This document shows, in pieces, positions 8,666 to 17,045 of a stretch of 64,000 nucleotides of DNA; the stretch's first letter is position 1; every line of letters begins with the position of its first letter. Location: positions 39,219 to 103,218 of the forward strand of contig JAYYEI010000072.1 of assembly GCA_036159995.1 (NCBI GenBank). The letters are read 5' to 3'. The position numbers and the translations under genes are program-made. Source of the DNA: UBA8752 sp036159995 (GTDB lineage Bacteria > Bacteroidota > Bacteroidia > Flavobacteriales_D > Sanyastnellaceae). The notes beneath the pieces are model-generated. The model was not told the DNA's origin. It was given only the letters and a program-made list of their open reading frames with translations, and ran no database searches.

Positions 8666-9448
8666 ATGAGCGACGACAGCATCCTGACTTCCCGGGACGG
8701 TGGGGTCTTGACCTTGACCCTGAACCGGCCAGCGGCCTTCAACAGCTTCACCCGCCCGATGGCGGCGGCCCTGCAGGCCAGCCTCGATGAGGCGGCCGGG
8801 GACGACAGGATCCGCTGTGTCGTGCTGACCGGCGAGGGCAAGGCCTTCTGCGCAGGCCAGGACCTCAAGGAGGTGACGGCCGACGATGCGCCCCCGCTCG
8901 AGGACATCGTCCACGGCACTTACAACACGACGGTGCGGAAGATGCGGGCGCTGGCCAAGCCGGTCATCGCCGCGGTCAACGGCGTCGCGGCCGGAGCCGG
9001 AGCCAACATCGCGCTCGCGGCCGACCTCTGCGTGGCCACCGAAAGCGCCCGGTTCATCCAGGCCTTCTCCAAGATTGGCCTCATCCCCGACAGCGGGGGC
9101 ACGTGGATGCTGCCCAAGTTGATTGGCCTGCAACGCGCCACGGCCCTCGCCTACCTCGGCACCCCGGTGGGTGCTGAGGAAGCTGTTGCCATGGGCATGA
9201 TCCACCGCGCCTTTCCCGATGCTGAATTCGAAAAGGAAGTCATGGCGTTGGCCCATCATCTGGCGGCCATGCCGACCCGGGGCCTCGCCCTGACCAAGGC
9301 GGCCTTCAATGCTGGATTCGAGCAGGGCTTGGACGCCCAGCTGGACACCGAGATGAAACTTCAGGCAGAAGCCTCTCGTACAGACGATTACGCCGAAGGT
9401 GTCGCCGCGTTCCTCGAAAAGCGCACCCCCACCTTCCAAGGACATTGA
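8666..9448 (+). CDS. paaG: Enoyl-CoA hydratase/isomerase, PaaG-like
   Basis: Crotonase-fold enzyme of 260 residues. The oxyanion-hole segments CAGQDLKEV and NGVAAGAGANIALAADL are present. The sequence GLIPDSGGTWMLP matches the catalytic-Asp region of PaaG-type ring 1,2-epoxyphenylacetyl-CoA isomerases rather than simple hydratases, which carry Glu residues. In E. coli PaaG acts in phenylacetate breakdown, but no other paa gene is visible here, so the natural substrate may be another enoyl-CoA in fatty-acid metabolism. The ATG at 8666 fits the standard N-terminus. A DUF551 gene follows after 3 bases, probably co-transcribed. Confidence 0.85.
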   Translation: MSDDSILTSRDGGVLTLTLNRPAAFNSFTRPMAAALQASLDEAAGDDRIRCVVLTGEGKAFCAGQDLKEVTADDAPPLEDIVHGTYNTTVRKMRALAKPVIAAVNGVAAGAGANIALAADLCVATESARFIQAFSKIGLIPDSGGTWMLPKLIGLQRATALAYLGTPVGAEEAVAMGMIHRAFPDAEFEKEVMALAHHLAAMPTRGLALTKAAFNAGFEQGLDAQLDTEMKLQAEASRTDDYAEGVAAFLEKRTPTFQGH

Positions 9449-9451
9449 CCC

Positions 9452-9742
9452 ATGGCACAGGACTCTTGGATCTCCTGCAGTGATCGCCTGCCCGAAGACG
9501 GGCAGCGCGTACTCGGCGTTGTGCCCGGCAACGAGGTCTTGCTCCCGGGCAAGGCCAGCTTTGAATTGCGTGAGGTGCTCGTCCTGCGCTTCATGGAGAA
9601 TTTCTTCGCGGCCCAGCCCGACAAGGCCGACACCCACGGCCGCCATTTCTGGAGCGGGGAAGGCGCCTCCAACCAATACTTCGAGGCCGTTTCCCATTGG
9701 ATGCCGATGCCCGGGGCTCCCGAGCAGCCGAAGGCCTCCTGA
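9452..9742 (+). CDS. DUF551-like small protein
   Basis: A 96-residue protein matching the DUF551 pattern: an N-terminal WISCSDRLPEDGQRVL and a C-terminal SHWMPMPGAPEQP, with a central FW segment. The function of the family is unknown; many members are phage-encoded, but this one sits in ordinary chromosomal context. It starts 3 bases after the PaaG-like gene and ends 3 bases before the stop of the convergent DUF4359 gene. No signal peptide or membrane segment. Confidence 0.75.
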   Translation: MAQDSWISCSDRLPEDGQRVLGVVPGNEVLLPGKASFELREVLVLRFMENFFAAQPDKADTHGRHFWSGEGASNQYFEAVSHWMPMPGAPEQPKAS

Positions 9743-9745
9743 AGT

Positions 9746-10063
9746 TCAGGCGTCCTTCAGCGGAAAGAACTGTCCCGCCATGCCGACGAACACGTGGGTC
9801 GTCCCCGCGATGTCAATGGTGTAGACCGACGCCACCGTGAGGTCCTGGCGTTCGGCGAGTTGACTCCCGGCCGCTCCCGCAATCTGGCCAATGCCCTTCC
9901 GGAAGGCCTTCCCGATTTCGGATTCCCCCGGATGTTCATTGGCCAGCTCCTCCTGGACGTAGTCGGCCAGGAAGACACTGAAGGCCTCCTGGTCCGGATT
10001 GGTGTAGTACAAGGCCCCGGCCGCGATCAGCAGGAGGACAATGAGGTTGCGGATGAACTTCAT
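9746..10063 (-). CDS. DUF4359-like membrane-anchored small protein
   Basis: A 105-residue protein with one N-terminal hydrophobic helix (FIRNLIVLLLIAAGALYY) followed directly by TNPDQEAFSVFLADYV, characteristic of DUF4359. The remainder is a small soluble domain ending VFVGMAGQFFPL. Topology suggests an inner-membrane anchor with the domain in the periplasm. The function is unknown. Its ATG overlaps the stop of rsmE by 4 bases (ATGA), so translation is probably coupled to rsmE. Confidence 0.75.
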   Translation of the reverse strand: MKFIRNLIVLLLIAAGALYYTNPDQEAFSVFLADYVQEELANEHPGESEIGKAFRKGIGQIAGAAGSQLAERQDLTVASVYTIDIAGTTHVFVGMAGQFFPLKDA

Positions 10064-10791
10064 GGTGCGTTGAGGATGTGAAAGGCCTGGACGGCATACA
10101 AGGCGGCGGTTTCGGTCCGGAGCCGATGCTCGCCGAAGGTGACGGGCGTGAATCCAGCCTGCGCGAAGGCCTCGATTTCGTGGGGATCAAAGTCCCCTTC
10201 CGGCCCGATGGCCAGCAGGACATCCCGGCCCGTGGGCATCGCCTGCTTCACGGATTGTCGGGTCCATTCGGGATGCTCCGGTACGGGGCAATGGGCGAGT
10301 CCGAGCCAGAGGGTGTCGTCTTGCGAAGCGGCGAGGTCGGCCAAGGCCTGTTCGAGATTGACCGCGGGCAGCAATTCGGGGAGCCATGCCCGGCGGCTTT
10401 GCTTCATCGCCTCGGCGAGGGTCCGTTGCCAGCGCTCACGCTTCTCGACCCGGCGCTCGCTCCGCGCGGTCCAGATCGGCTGGATGCAGGACACCCCACA
10501 TTCGCAGGCCTTCTCCAGAAACCACTCGAACCGGTCCGTGTGCTTGGTGGGCGCGACCCAGAGGGTGAGCCGAGGGCTTGGTTCCGGAAAGCAGGCCGGC
10601 ACCCCGACCTGCAGGAGGGCCTCGCGCTTTCCGACGGAGACCACCTCCGCGGGAAAGACGGCGCCTCGCCCATCGGCGAGCTCGACGGCATCGCCGGGCC
10701 GGGCCCGCAGCACCTGCGCCAGATGGCGGGCCTCCTCCGTCCCCAAGGCGTGGGGTCCGGGGGCGACATCGGGGGTGTAGAACCGGCGCAT
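10060..10791 (-). CDS. rsmE: 16S rRNA (uracil-1498-N3)-methyltransferase
   Basis: SPOUT-class methyltransferase that modifies U1498 of 16S rRNA. The 243-residue product begins MRRFYTPD, as RsmE proteins commonly do. It has the N-terminal PUA-like domain (HLAQVLRARPGDAVELADG) and a knotted catalytic domain with the SAM-binding LLAIGPEGDF and LRTETAALYAVQAF near the C-terminus. The ATG at 10791 excludes 18 atypical residues of the longer open frame. It overlaps the downstream DUF4359 gene by 4 bases. The pckA terminator lies immediately upstream. Confidence 0.96.
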   Translation of the reverse strand: MRRFYTPDVAPGPHALGTEEARHLAQVLRARPGDAVELADGRGAVFPAEVVSVGKREALLQVGVPACFPEPSPRLTLWVAPTKHTDRFEWFLEKACECGVSCIQPIWTARSERRVEKRERWQRTLAEAMKQSRRAWLPELLPAVNLEQALADLAASQDDTLWLGLAHCPVPEHPEWTRQSVKQAMPTGRDVLLAIGPEGDFDPHEIEAFAQAGFTPVTFGEHRLRTETAALYAVQAFHILNAP

Positions 10792-10796
10792 GGCGC

Positions 10797-10838
10797 AAAG
10801 AAAAAGCGGCGGAACGCCCTCAGGACCCTCCGCCGCTT
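10797..10838 (-). terminator. Rho-independent terminator of pckA
   Basis: On the minus strand a 10-bp GC-rich stem (arms 10829-10838 and 10804-10813) with a 15-nt loop is followed by a T-rich run TTTTTCTTT. It follows the pckA stop by about 20 bases and ends just before the rsmE start. The T-run TTTCTTTG also resembles a -7 box 4 nt before the rsmE ATG, so the terminator tail may double as the rsmE promoter. Confidence 0.8.
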
Positions 10839-10858
10839 CCTCCATTCACAACCTGCGG

Positions 10859-12475
10859 TCAACTCACGGTCTCCCGGGAAGCGGGGGCCGCCTCCCGGAC
10901 CGATTCCGCCACTCCCGCCTCGAACTGGGCGAAGTTGGCGTTGAACCGCTCGACGAGGTCTTCTGCCCGAGCGTCGTAGGCAATCGGATCCTCCCAAGTG
11001 GAGCGCGGATCGAGCAGGGCCGCATCGACGTTGGGTGCACTCAACGGCACGTCCCATCCGAACCGAGCACAACGTCGGTACTCCACCCCGTTCATGCCAC
11101 CATTGAGCACGGCGGAAAGCAGGGACCGCGTGTCGCGGAGCGCCATCCGGTGGCCGACGCCGTGGGGGCCGCCCGTCCATCCAGTGTTGACCAGCCAAAC
11201 CTGTGTACCGTACGCCTCGAGCCGCTCGCCGAGCATGTCGGCATACCGCCCAGGATGGAGCGGCAGGAAGGGCGCCCCGAAACAGGCACTGAACACGGCC
11301 GTGGGCTCGTTCACCCCGTCCTCAGTACCCGCGACTTTGGCCGTGTAGCCACTGATGAAGTGATACTTCGCCGTGGCGGTGTCGAGCCGGGCGAGCGGGG
11401 GCAGAACGCCAAAGGCATCGCACGTCAGGAAGAAGATGTGCTCCGGATGCCCGCCCTGGCCTTCCGGCTTGGCACCGGCAATGTGATGCAGGGGGTAGCT
11501 GACGCGCGTGTTCTGGGTGGTGGTGGCGTCGCTGTAGTCGGGGGTGACGCCGTCCGCCTCGAATCCGATGTTCTCCAGCAGCGCACCATGGCGGATGGCC
11601 CCGTGGATGTCGGGCTCGCGCAAAGGATTGAGGTCAATCGTCTTGGCGTAACAACCGCCCTCGAAATTGAAAATCCCGTCCGGCCCCCAGCCGTGCTCAT
11701 CATCACCGATGAGCCGTCGGGAGGGATCGCTTGAGAGCGTCGTCTTGCCCGTGCCGGAGAGCCCGAAGAAGACGGCGGTCTTGCCGTCGAGTCCCTCGTT
11801 GGCGGAACAATGCATCGGCAAGACATCCGCCTCGGTCGGGAGCAGGAAATTCATCGCGCTGAACATGCCCTTTTTGATCTCCCCGGTATACCCGGTGCCG
11901 CCGATCAGGATGCGCTTGTGCGTGAAATCGAGGACGGCAAAGTTGCTCTGCCGCGTGCCGTGAATGTCTGGGTCCGCCTTGAACCCTGGGGCGCACAGGA
12001 TGTGCCACTCGGGGGTGAAGTGGGCGACTTCTTCCTGCGTCGGGCGGAGGAACATGTTGGAGGCGAAGAGGTTGGACCAGGCCTTCTCCGTGAGCACACG
12101 GAGGGCACGCCGGTGTTCGGGATGGGATCCAACAAAGGCATCGCGGGCGTAGAGCCCCCTGCCATCGAGGTAGGCGAGGAGATCTTCATGAAGCCGGGCG
12201 GCGTGGTCGGTGCTGATGGGCTGGTTGATGTCTCCCCACCAGACCTCATCGGTCGTGATGCCGTCCTGGACGATGAAGCGGTCCTGGGGACTTCGGCCGG
12301 TGAACCGGCCCGTGTCGATGGCGAGGGCGCCTGTGTGGGTGAGTCTTCCTTCTCCCGAGAGAAGGGTCCGCTCAATGAGCTGGGAGGGAGCGAGATTCCA
12401 CCAGATTTGTCTGGCTTTCTTTAATCCGCTGGCTGCCAAATCCGGGTGGAATGGCGTGTTTCCTTGGTGTACCAT
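10859..12475 (-). CDS. pckA: Phosphoenolpyruvate carboxykinase (ATP)
   Basis: Gluconeogenic enzyme converting oxaloacetate and ATP to PEP, CO2 and ADP. The 538-residue length fits the ATP-dependent class. Motifs include GRSPQDRF, the kinase-1a loop GLSGTGKTTLSSD, the metal/oxaloacetate site DDEHGWGPDGIFNFEGG, and the late NTGWTGG and TRSLL segments. The ATG at 12475 is preferred over the longer frame because it follows a full promoter (12508-12535) at 32 bases. It is a single-gene unit with its own terminator. Together with mdh at 16.0 kb it supports growth on non-sugar carbon. Confidence 0.98.
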   Translation of the reverse strand: MVHQGNTPFHPDLAASGLKKARQIWWNLAPSQLIERTLLSGEGRLTHTGALAIDTGRFTGRSPQDRFIVQDGITTDEVWWGDINQPISTDHAARLHEDLLAYLDGRGLYARDAFVGSHPEHRRALRVLTEKAWSNLFASNMFLRPTQEEVAHFTPEWHILCAPGFKADPDIHGTRQSNFAVLDFTHKRILIGGTGYTGEIKKGMFSAMNFLLPTEADVLPMHCSANEGLDGKTAVFFGLSGTGKTTLSSDPSRRLIGDDEHGWGPDGIFNFEGGCYAKTIDLNPLREPDIHGAIRHGALLENIGFEADGVTPDYSDATTTQNTRVSYPLHHIAGAKPEGQGGHPEHIFFLTCDAFGVLPPLARLDTATAKYHFISGYTAKVAGTEDGVNEPTAVFSACFGAPFLPLHPGRYADMLGERLEAYGTQVWLVNTGWTGGPHGVGHRMALRDTRSLLSAVLNGGMNGVEYRRCARFGWDVPLSAPNVDAALLDPRSTWEDPIAYDARAEDLVERFNANFAQFEAGVAESVREAAPASRETVS

Positions 12476-12507
12476 GATGTCGGGCTGATCATTGCGAGCC
12501 TTCGTGT

Positions 12508-12535
12508 CAAAGGTAACGAGCGGGGACGGGTCAAA
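12508..12535 (-). promoter_or_regulatory. pckA promoter, Bacteroidota type
   Basis: The minus strand reads TTTG, 16 nt spacer, TACCTTTG, matching both the -33 (TTTG) and -7 (TAnnTTTG) elements of the Bacteroidota primary sigma factor. The pckA ATG is 32 nt downstream of the -7 box. This is the cleanest promoter in the window. Confidence 0.75.
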
Positions 12536-12587
12536 GGTTTCCGAAAGGGTGTCGGAATCCTCGGGCTTTTCACAAACACGGTGAAAT

Positions 12588-12998
12588 TCATCCACGAATC
12601 CGGCCGAAGAGGCCCCACGTCCACCGTACCCATCCGGCGATCATGAGCCCACCGCCTATCGGTGTGACCGGCCCCAGAAACGGCATGGGAAATCCGGCCG
12701 CCTTTCCGAGCAGGAGTCCGAAGATGCTCCCTGAGAAGAGCACCGTGCCCCACACCACCCAGCGAAGGCCGACCTCCCGTCCCGTGGCCAGCGCCCCGAG
12801 CAGGGCCGCCCCCATGAAGAGCAGATAGTGCGAAGCGGTGACGAACGCCCCGACCCCATCCGCATCGAGGACGCGCTCCATCGCGTGGGCGCCGAGGGCG
12901 CCGGTCACCACGCCGACCGCGAGGAACAGGCCGGCTGTAGCGTGAAGACCGGATGCAACGTGGACAGTCGTGGACGGGTTGGTTCCTTGGGATTCCAT
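12588..12998 (-). CDS. DUF423 family membrane protein
   Basis: A 136-residue integral membrane protein with about four hydrophobic helices. The DUF423 features are present: LAVGVVTGALGAHAM near the N-terminus, HYLLFMGAALL in the second helix, and the GPVTPIGGGLMIAGWV segment near the C-terminus. The molecular function is unknown. It lies upstream of pckA on the same strand but is separated from it by the pckA promoter. It is divergent from the fasciclin-like lipoprotein, leaving 36 bases for both start regions. Confidence 0.88.
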   Translation of the reverse strand: MESQGTNPSTTVHVASGLHATAGLFLAVGVVTGALGAHAMERVLDADGVGAFVTASHYLLFMGAALLGALATGREVGLRWVVWGTVLFSGSIFGLLLGKAAGFPMPFLGPVTPIGGGLMIAGWVRWTWGLFGRIRG

Positions 12999-13034
12999 GC
13001 ACCGCTAATTTGCGGTTGGAAAAACGAACCCGCC

Positions 13035-13631
13035 ATGCGCCTCTCCACCCTGCTCCTGACCCTCCCCCTGCTCGCCATGCTCGCCACCGGTTGCTCCGGC
13101 GGAGATGCCGCCGATGCCGCTGAAAGCGGCTCGTCCAAGGATTCCACCCGGCCCGCCGTCCAGGCCAAGGGCAAGCCGAGCAGAAAAGCCTACACCGAAG
13201 AGGAGCTCAACCGCCCCTACAGCACTGTCAGCCCCTGGCGCTACATCGCCACCGGCCCCGAGACGCAGTACTTCGAGCGGCTTGTCATGACCTCCGATCT
13301 CGCCCGCACCGTGCATGGCTCCGGGCACACGGTTCTGGTGCCGCGCGACATGACCTTCACCGAGGATCGCACGTGGAAGGATCTTCTCGAAGAGGAGAAT
13401 GCCGAGGCCCTCGACCGGTTCGTGCGCGCCCACATCCTGACGGGCCTCAAGAGCATCAAATCGTTGGAAGGCCTCTATGAGGACCTGAACGGCAACACGG
13501 TCGCCATCGAGCGGAACGAGATGGGCCAGCTCGTCTGCGGCGGGGCCCGCATCATCGGCCAGGAAGTCGAGACCGACCACGGCATCGTCATCCCGGTCGT
13601 CGGCATGGTCGAAGACATCCGCTGGAATTGA
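13035..13631 (+). CDS. Fasciclin-domain-like lipoprotein
   Basis: A 198-residue predicted lipoprotein. The signal sequence RLSTLLLTLPLLAMLATGC ends in a lipobox with the Cys at residue 19. A low-complexity linker rich in Ala, Ser and Lys follows. Residues 60-198 resemble a FAS1 domain: YFERLVMTSDLARTV, then HTVLVPRDMTF, a helical region with LDRFVRAHILTG, and an NTVAIER strand region ending near GIVIPVVGMV. FAS1 proteins mediate adhesion or matrix contacts; the role here is inference. The ATG at 13035 is chosen because it starts the signal peptide. Confidence 0.75.
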   Translation: MRLSTLLLTLPLLAMLATGCSGGDAADAAESGSSKDSTRPAVQAKGKPSRKAYTEEELNRPYSTVSPWRYIATGPETQYFERLVMTSDLARTVHGSGHTVLVPRDMTFTEDRTWKDLLEEENAEALDRFVRAHILTGLKSIKSLEGLYEDLNGNTVAIERNEMGQLVCGGARIIGQEVETDHGIVIPVVGMVEDIRWN

Positions 13632-13667
13632 TGTCACACACCCCTCATTGACGAGGCAATCCATCTG

Positions 13668-15992
13668 ATGCGACTCCATTTCCTCCCCCTTCTGCTCGCC
13701 TTGGCCCTCTGCATCACCATGGCGGGTCAGGGCCTGCCGGAACTGGGGCGCTGGGACACCGTCGCTGTGTTCGGAACTGACGGCGCTCCCCTCGACAATC
13801 CTTGGTCGGGAGGATTCACCGCTCCGCAATTCTCCACCGGAGACCTCGACGGGGATGGTGTACCCGACCTCTTCGTCTTCGATCGGGAAGGCCACCGGGT
13901 GATGCCCTTTCAGGGCTGCGTCTCGGATGTGCCCGAAGACCCGCTGACCTATCTCCACCGCCCGGATTGGCGGCCGGCCTTTCCAGAGGCGATGCGGAAC
14001 TGGGTGCTGCTTCGTGACGCCAACTGCGACGGCGTCCCCGACGTCTTCCACAACAGCCAGAGCGGGATTCGGATGTGGATTGGAGCGCTGGCCGATGGCC
14101 TCGTTTCCTATCCGGATGACCCGGAAGCGAACCTGTTCGGCAACTGGAATTTCGGTTCCGGAGACCAGCAACTGCCTCTCATCTGTCTCAACACGGACAT
14201 TCCCGCCCTCGATGACTTCGACGGGGATGGTGACCTCGACATGGTGACCTGGACAGAGACCAGCTCGACCCTCTACGCCTACACCGGACGCGGGGCCGAG
14301 GAGGGCACCGTGGGCTGCGGTGACACCCTGGTCTGGGATGTGACGAACCGCTGCTATGGCATGCTCGATGAGGCCTCCGAGGACAACACCCTGTTCATCG
14401 GGGACGAGCACACCTGCGGATTCAATGTCGACGGGCCCCGCTGGGAAGGGGGCGAACTGACCGGCATCACGCGCCACGCCGGCGGCACCACGGCACTGCT
14501 CGAGCTCGACGGAGACGGCCACCTGGACCTGCTGCTCGGGGACGTCTCGTACAACAGCCTGACGGCCTGTTACATGGCCGAGGCGGTCGATGGGCAGGAC
14601 AGCACGACGGCCACCAACGACACCTGGCCGGCCGACCTCGGCGATGTGGCCCTCGACCTGCAGCGCTTCCCGGCTGCTTATCCCCTCGATGTCGACCAAG
14701 ACGGTGTCCGCGACCTGCTCCTCGCCCCCAACGTGACCTTCGAGATCAATGGGCGTCAGGGCGTCTGGTTCTACCGGAACGCAGGAACCGAAGCCGAGCC
14801 GGTCTGGGATCTGCAGACCACAGCGTTCCTACAAGACGGCATGATCGATGTGGGCCGTGGCGCCTACCCGGCCTTCACCGACTTCGACGATGATGGGCTC
14901 AAGGACCTCGTGGTGGCCTGCAAGGAGCGCTACTTCGGACCGGGCAACACGCCGGCCCTGCTCGCCCGGTTCCGCAACGTGGGAACGGCCACCGCCCCCA
15001 CCTTCGAGCAACTGGACACGAATTGGCTCTCCCTGCCGGACTATGGCGTGGAAAGCGTGGTGCCCGCGTTCGGCGACCTCGACGGCGACGGCGACGATGA
15101 GCTCCTCATTGGCGACGAGCTGGGCAACCTCCACCTCTGGACCAACACCGTGGACGGCGGCGGCCCCGCCGAATACAGCCTGACCGGCCCGTCCATGACC
15201 GACTCCGACGGCAATGCCATCGACGTGGGCCAATTCGCCGCCCCCTGCCTGCACGACCTCGATGGCGACGGCGACCTCGACCTCCTCGTGGGCGAGAAGA
15301 ACGGCGGTGTCCAGCTCTTCGAGAACACCGGTTCCCCCACGGCAGCCGCGTTCACCCTGTTCAGCGCCAATGCGGGCGGGGTCGACGTCGACAACCTGCT
15401 CGGCATCAACGGTTTCCCTGTCCCCTCCGTCCTCACCACCGACACCGGCTCCGTCCTGGTCGTCGGCAATGAGCTCGGCCACCTACAGGTCTACGCCCTG
15501 CCCGAAGATCCGCTGGCCATCGTGGATGCGGTCTGGCCCGAGCTGACCGACCAGTGGAACGGACTCTACGAAGGTGAGTATGCCGCCCCGGCCCTGACCG
15601 ACCTCGATGGCGATGGCGCGGCCGATTTGGTGGTCGGCTCCCGTAGTGGGGGCCTGACCCTGTGGCGGTCCGGTGGAGAGGATGCCGTGCGGGGATGCAC
15701 CCCGATCGTCGACGCCATCGCCGAGCTGCCCCAGAAGGCCCCCTCAGGCTGGACACCTTTCCCCAACCCGGTGGCGCCGGGCGGTGCCCTGGACGTCCCG
15801 GCCGAGCGCCTGCGCCTCACGGATCTGCTCGGTCGCGAGGTGGCGGTCCTCACCGCGCTCGGCGGACAGGTCATCCTGCCGGAATCGCTGGCCGGCGGCA
15901 CCTACCTGGCCCGACCGGAGGGCCGGGAAACGGCGACGGGCGCCCCCTGGTTGGGAAGCGCCCGCCGCATCGTGGTTGGCCCCATCCGCTGA
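13668..15992 (+). CDS. FG-GAP/VCBS repeat protein with T9SS-like C-terminus
   Basis: Secreted 774-residue protein. A signal peptide (FLPLLLALALCITMAGQ) is followed by a beta-propeller-like array holding at least eight Ca-binding D-x-D-x-D-G-type motifs, such as DLDGDGVPD, DFDGDGDLD, ELDGDGHLD, DVDQDGVRD, DFDDDGLKD and DLDGDGAAD. These are typical of FG-GAP/VCBS repeats found in integrin-like and adhesive exoproteins. The C-terminus (from FPNPVAPGGAL) has the outline of a T9SS type A sorting domain but lacks the usual final KKL/KRI motif, ending RRIVVGPIR. It converges on mdh with 22 bases between. Ligand unknown. Confidence 0.85.
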   Translation: MRLHFLPLLLALALCITMAGQGLPELGRWDTVAVFGTDGAPLDNPWSGGFTAPQFSTGDLDGDGVPDLFVFDREGHRVMPFQGCVSDVPEDPLTYLHRPDWRPAFPEAMRNWVLLRDANCDGVPDVFHNSQSGIRMWIGALADGLVSYPDDPEANLFGNWNFGSGDQQLPLICLNTDIPALDDFDGDGDLDMVTWTETSSTLYAYTGRGAEEGTVGCGDTLVWDVTNRCYGMLDEASEDNTLFIGDEHTCGFNVDGPRWEGGELTGITRHAGGTTALLELDGDGHLDLLLGDVSYNSLTACYMAEAVDGQDSTTATNDTWPADLGDVALDLQRFPAAYPLDVDQDGVRDLLLAPNVTFEINGRQGVWFYRNAGTEAEPVWDLQTTAFLQDGMIDVGRGAYPAFTDFDDDGLKDLVVACKERYFGPGNTPALLARFRNVGTATAPTFEQLDTNWLSLPDYGVESVVPAFGDLDGDGDDELLIGDELGNLHLWTNTVDGGGPAEYSLTGPSMTDSDGNAIDVGQFAAPCLHDLDGDGDLDLLVGEKNGGVQLFENTGSPTAAAFTLFSANAGGVDVDNLLGINGFPVPSVLTTDTGSVLVVGNELGHLQVYALPEDPLAIVDAVWPELTDQWNGLYEGEYAAPALTDLDGDGAADLVVGSRSGGLTLWRSGGEDAVRGCTPIVDAIAELPQKAPSGWTPFPNPVAPGGALDVPAERLRLTDLLGREVAVLTALGGQVILPESLAGGTYLARPEGRETATGAPWLGSARRIVVGPIR

Positions 15993-16014
15993 GCGGCGGC
16001 GCCATCAGAAGGAA

Positions 16015-16959
16015 TCAGACCCCCATGCCGTCCAGCACGTCGGCGACTTCCTTGACCGCCTTGGCGCTCTCGTGGAGCAGGGCCATCTCGTCGTCGTTGA
16101 GCTGGAGCTCGATGATCTCCTCCACGCCCTTGGCGCCGAGCTTGACCGGCACGCCGAGGTAGAGATCGCTCAGGCCGTACTGGCCGGTGAGACGGGCGCA
16201 GCAAGGGAAGATGCGCTTCTGGTCCTTGACGATGGCCTCGACCATCTGCGCGGCGGCAGCACCCGGGGCGTACCAGGCGGATGTGCCGAGGAGCTGGACG
16301 ATCTCGCCACCGCCCTTCTTGGTGCGCTGCACGATGGCCTCGAGGGCGTCGGCGTCGATCATCTCGGTGACGGGGATGCCACCGACCGTGGTGTACCGCG
16401 GGAGCGGCACCATGGTGTCACCGTGGCCGCCCATGAGCACGGCCTGGATGTCCTTAGGGCTCACGTCGAGGGCCTCGGCGAGGAAAGCGCGGTAGCGGGC
16501 GGTGTCGAGCACCCCGGCCATGCCGACGACGCGGTGGTCGGGCAGTCCGGCGGTCTTCCACGCCTGGTAGGTCATCACGTCGAGCGGGTTGGACACGATC
16601 ACGATGATGGCCTCCGGGCTGTGCGGGAGGATCTGCTCGGTCACGCTCTTGACGATGCCGGCGTTGGTGGCGATCAGGTCGTCGCGGCTCATCCCGGGCT
16701 TGCGCGGCAGACCGCTGGTGATCACGACCACATCGCTTCCTGCGGTCTTGCTGTAATCGTTGGTGCTGCCGACGGTGCGGGTGTCGTAGCTGTTGACCGG
16801 GCTGGTCTCCCAGATGTCGAGGGCCTTTCCTTCGGCGAAGCCTTCCTTGATGTCGAGCAGGACGACTTCGTTGCAGACTTCTCGGGTGGCGAGGACGTCA
16901 GCGCAGGTGGCGCCCACATTTCCTGCTCCGACGACGGTGACCTTGGTGCGGTGGATCAT
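16015..16959 (-). CDS. mdh: Malate dehydrogenase (NAD)
   Basis: TCA-cycle enzyme interconverting malate and oxaloacetate. The 314-residue protein is of the LDH-like MDH type. The NAD-binding VVGAGNVGAT loop is at residues 8-17. Substrate-binding Arg residues lie in GLPRKPGMSR, where the Arg at the specificity position selects malate over lactate, and the catalytic His is in MGGHGDTMVPL. The ATG at 16959 excludes ten extra residues. A TTCG-N16-TACTTTTG promoter lies 27 nt upstream. It is a single-gene unit, convergent with the FG-GAP protein gene. Confidence 0.97.
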   Translation of the reverse strand: MIHRTKVTVVGAGNVGATCADVLATREVCNEVVLLDIKEGFAEGKALDIWETSPVNSYDTRTVGSTNDYSKTAGSDVVVITSGLPRKPGMSRDDLIATNAGIVKSVTEQILPHSPEAIIVIVSNPLDVMTYQAWKTAGLPDHRVVGMAGVLDTARYRAFLAEALDVSPKDIQAVLMGGHGDTMVPLPRYTTVGGIPVTEMIDADALEAIVQRTKKGGGEIVQLLGTSAWYAPGAAAAQMVEAIVKDQKRIFPCCARLTGQYGLSDLYLGVPVKLGAKGVEEIIELQLNDDEMALLHESAKAVKEVADVLDGMGV

Positions 16960-16986
16960 GATGGAGGGGTTGGGTGAATCGGTTTG

Positions 16987-17014
16987 CAAAAGTAAGGGAC
17001 GGAATACGGCCGAA
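16987..17014 (-). promoter_or_regulatory. mdh promoter, Bacteroidota type
   Basis: The minus strand reads TTCG, 16 nt, TACTTTTG: a near-perfect -33 element with a perfect -7 box, in the same spacing as the pckA promoter. The start codon is 27 nt downstream of the -7 box. Confidence 0.65.
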
Positions 17015-17045
17015 CCTCTGCGCTTCGTTGCAACTTGGACCTGCG

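Noticed and set aside
9452..9742. Phage remnant suggested by the DUF551-like gene
   Set aside because: No other phage-type gene, integrase or base-composition shift is present nearby; the gene fits tightly between chromosomal genes.
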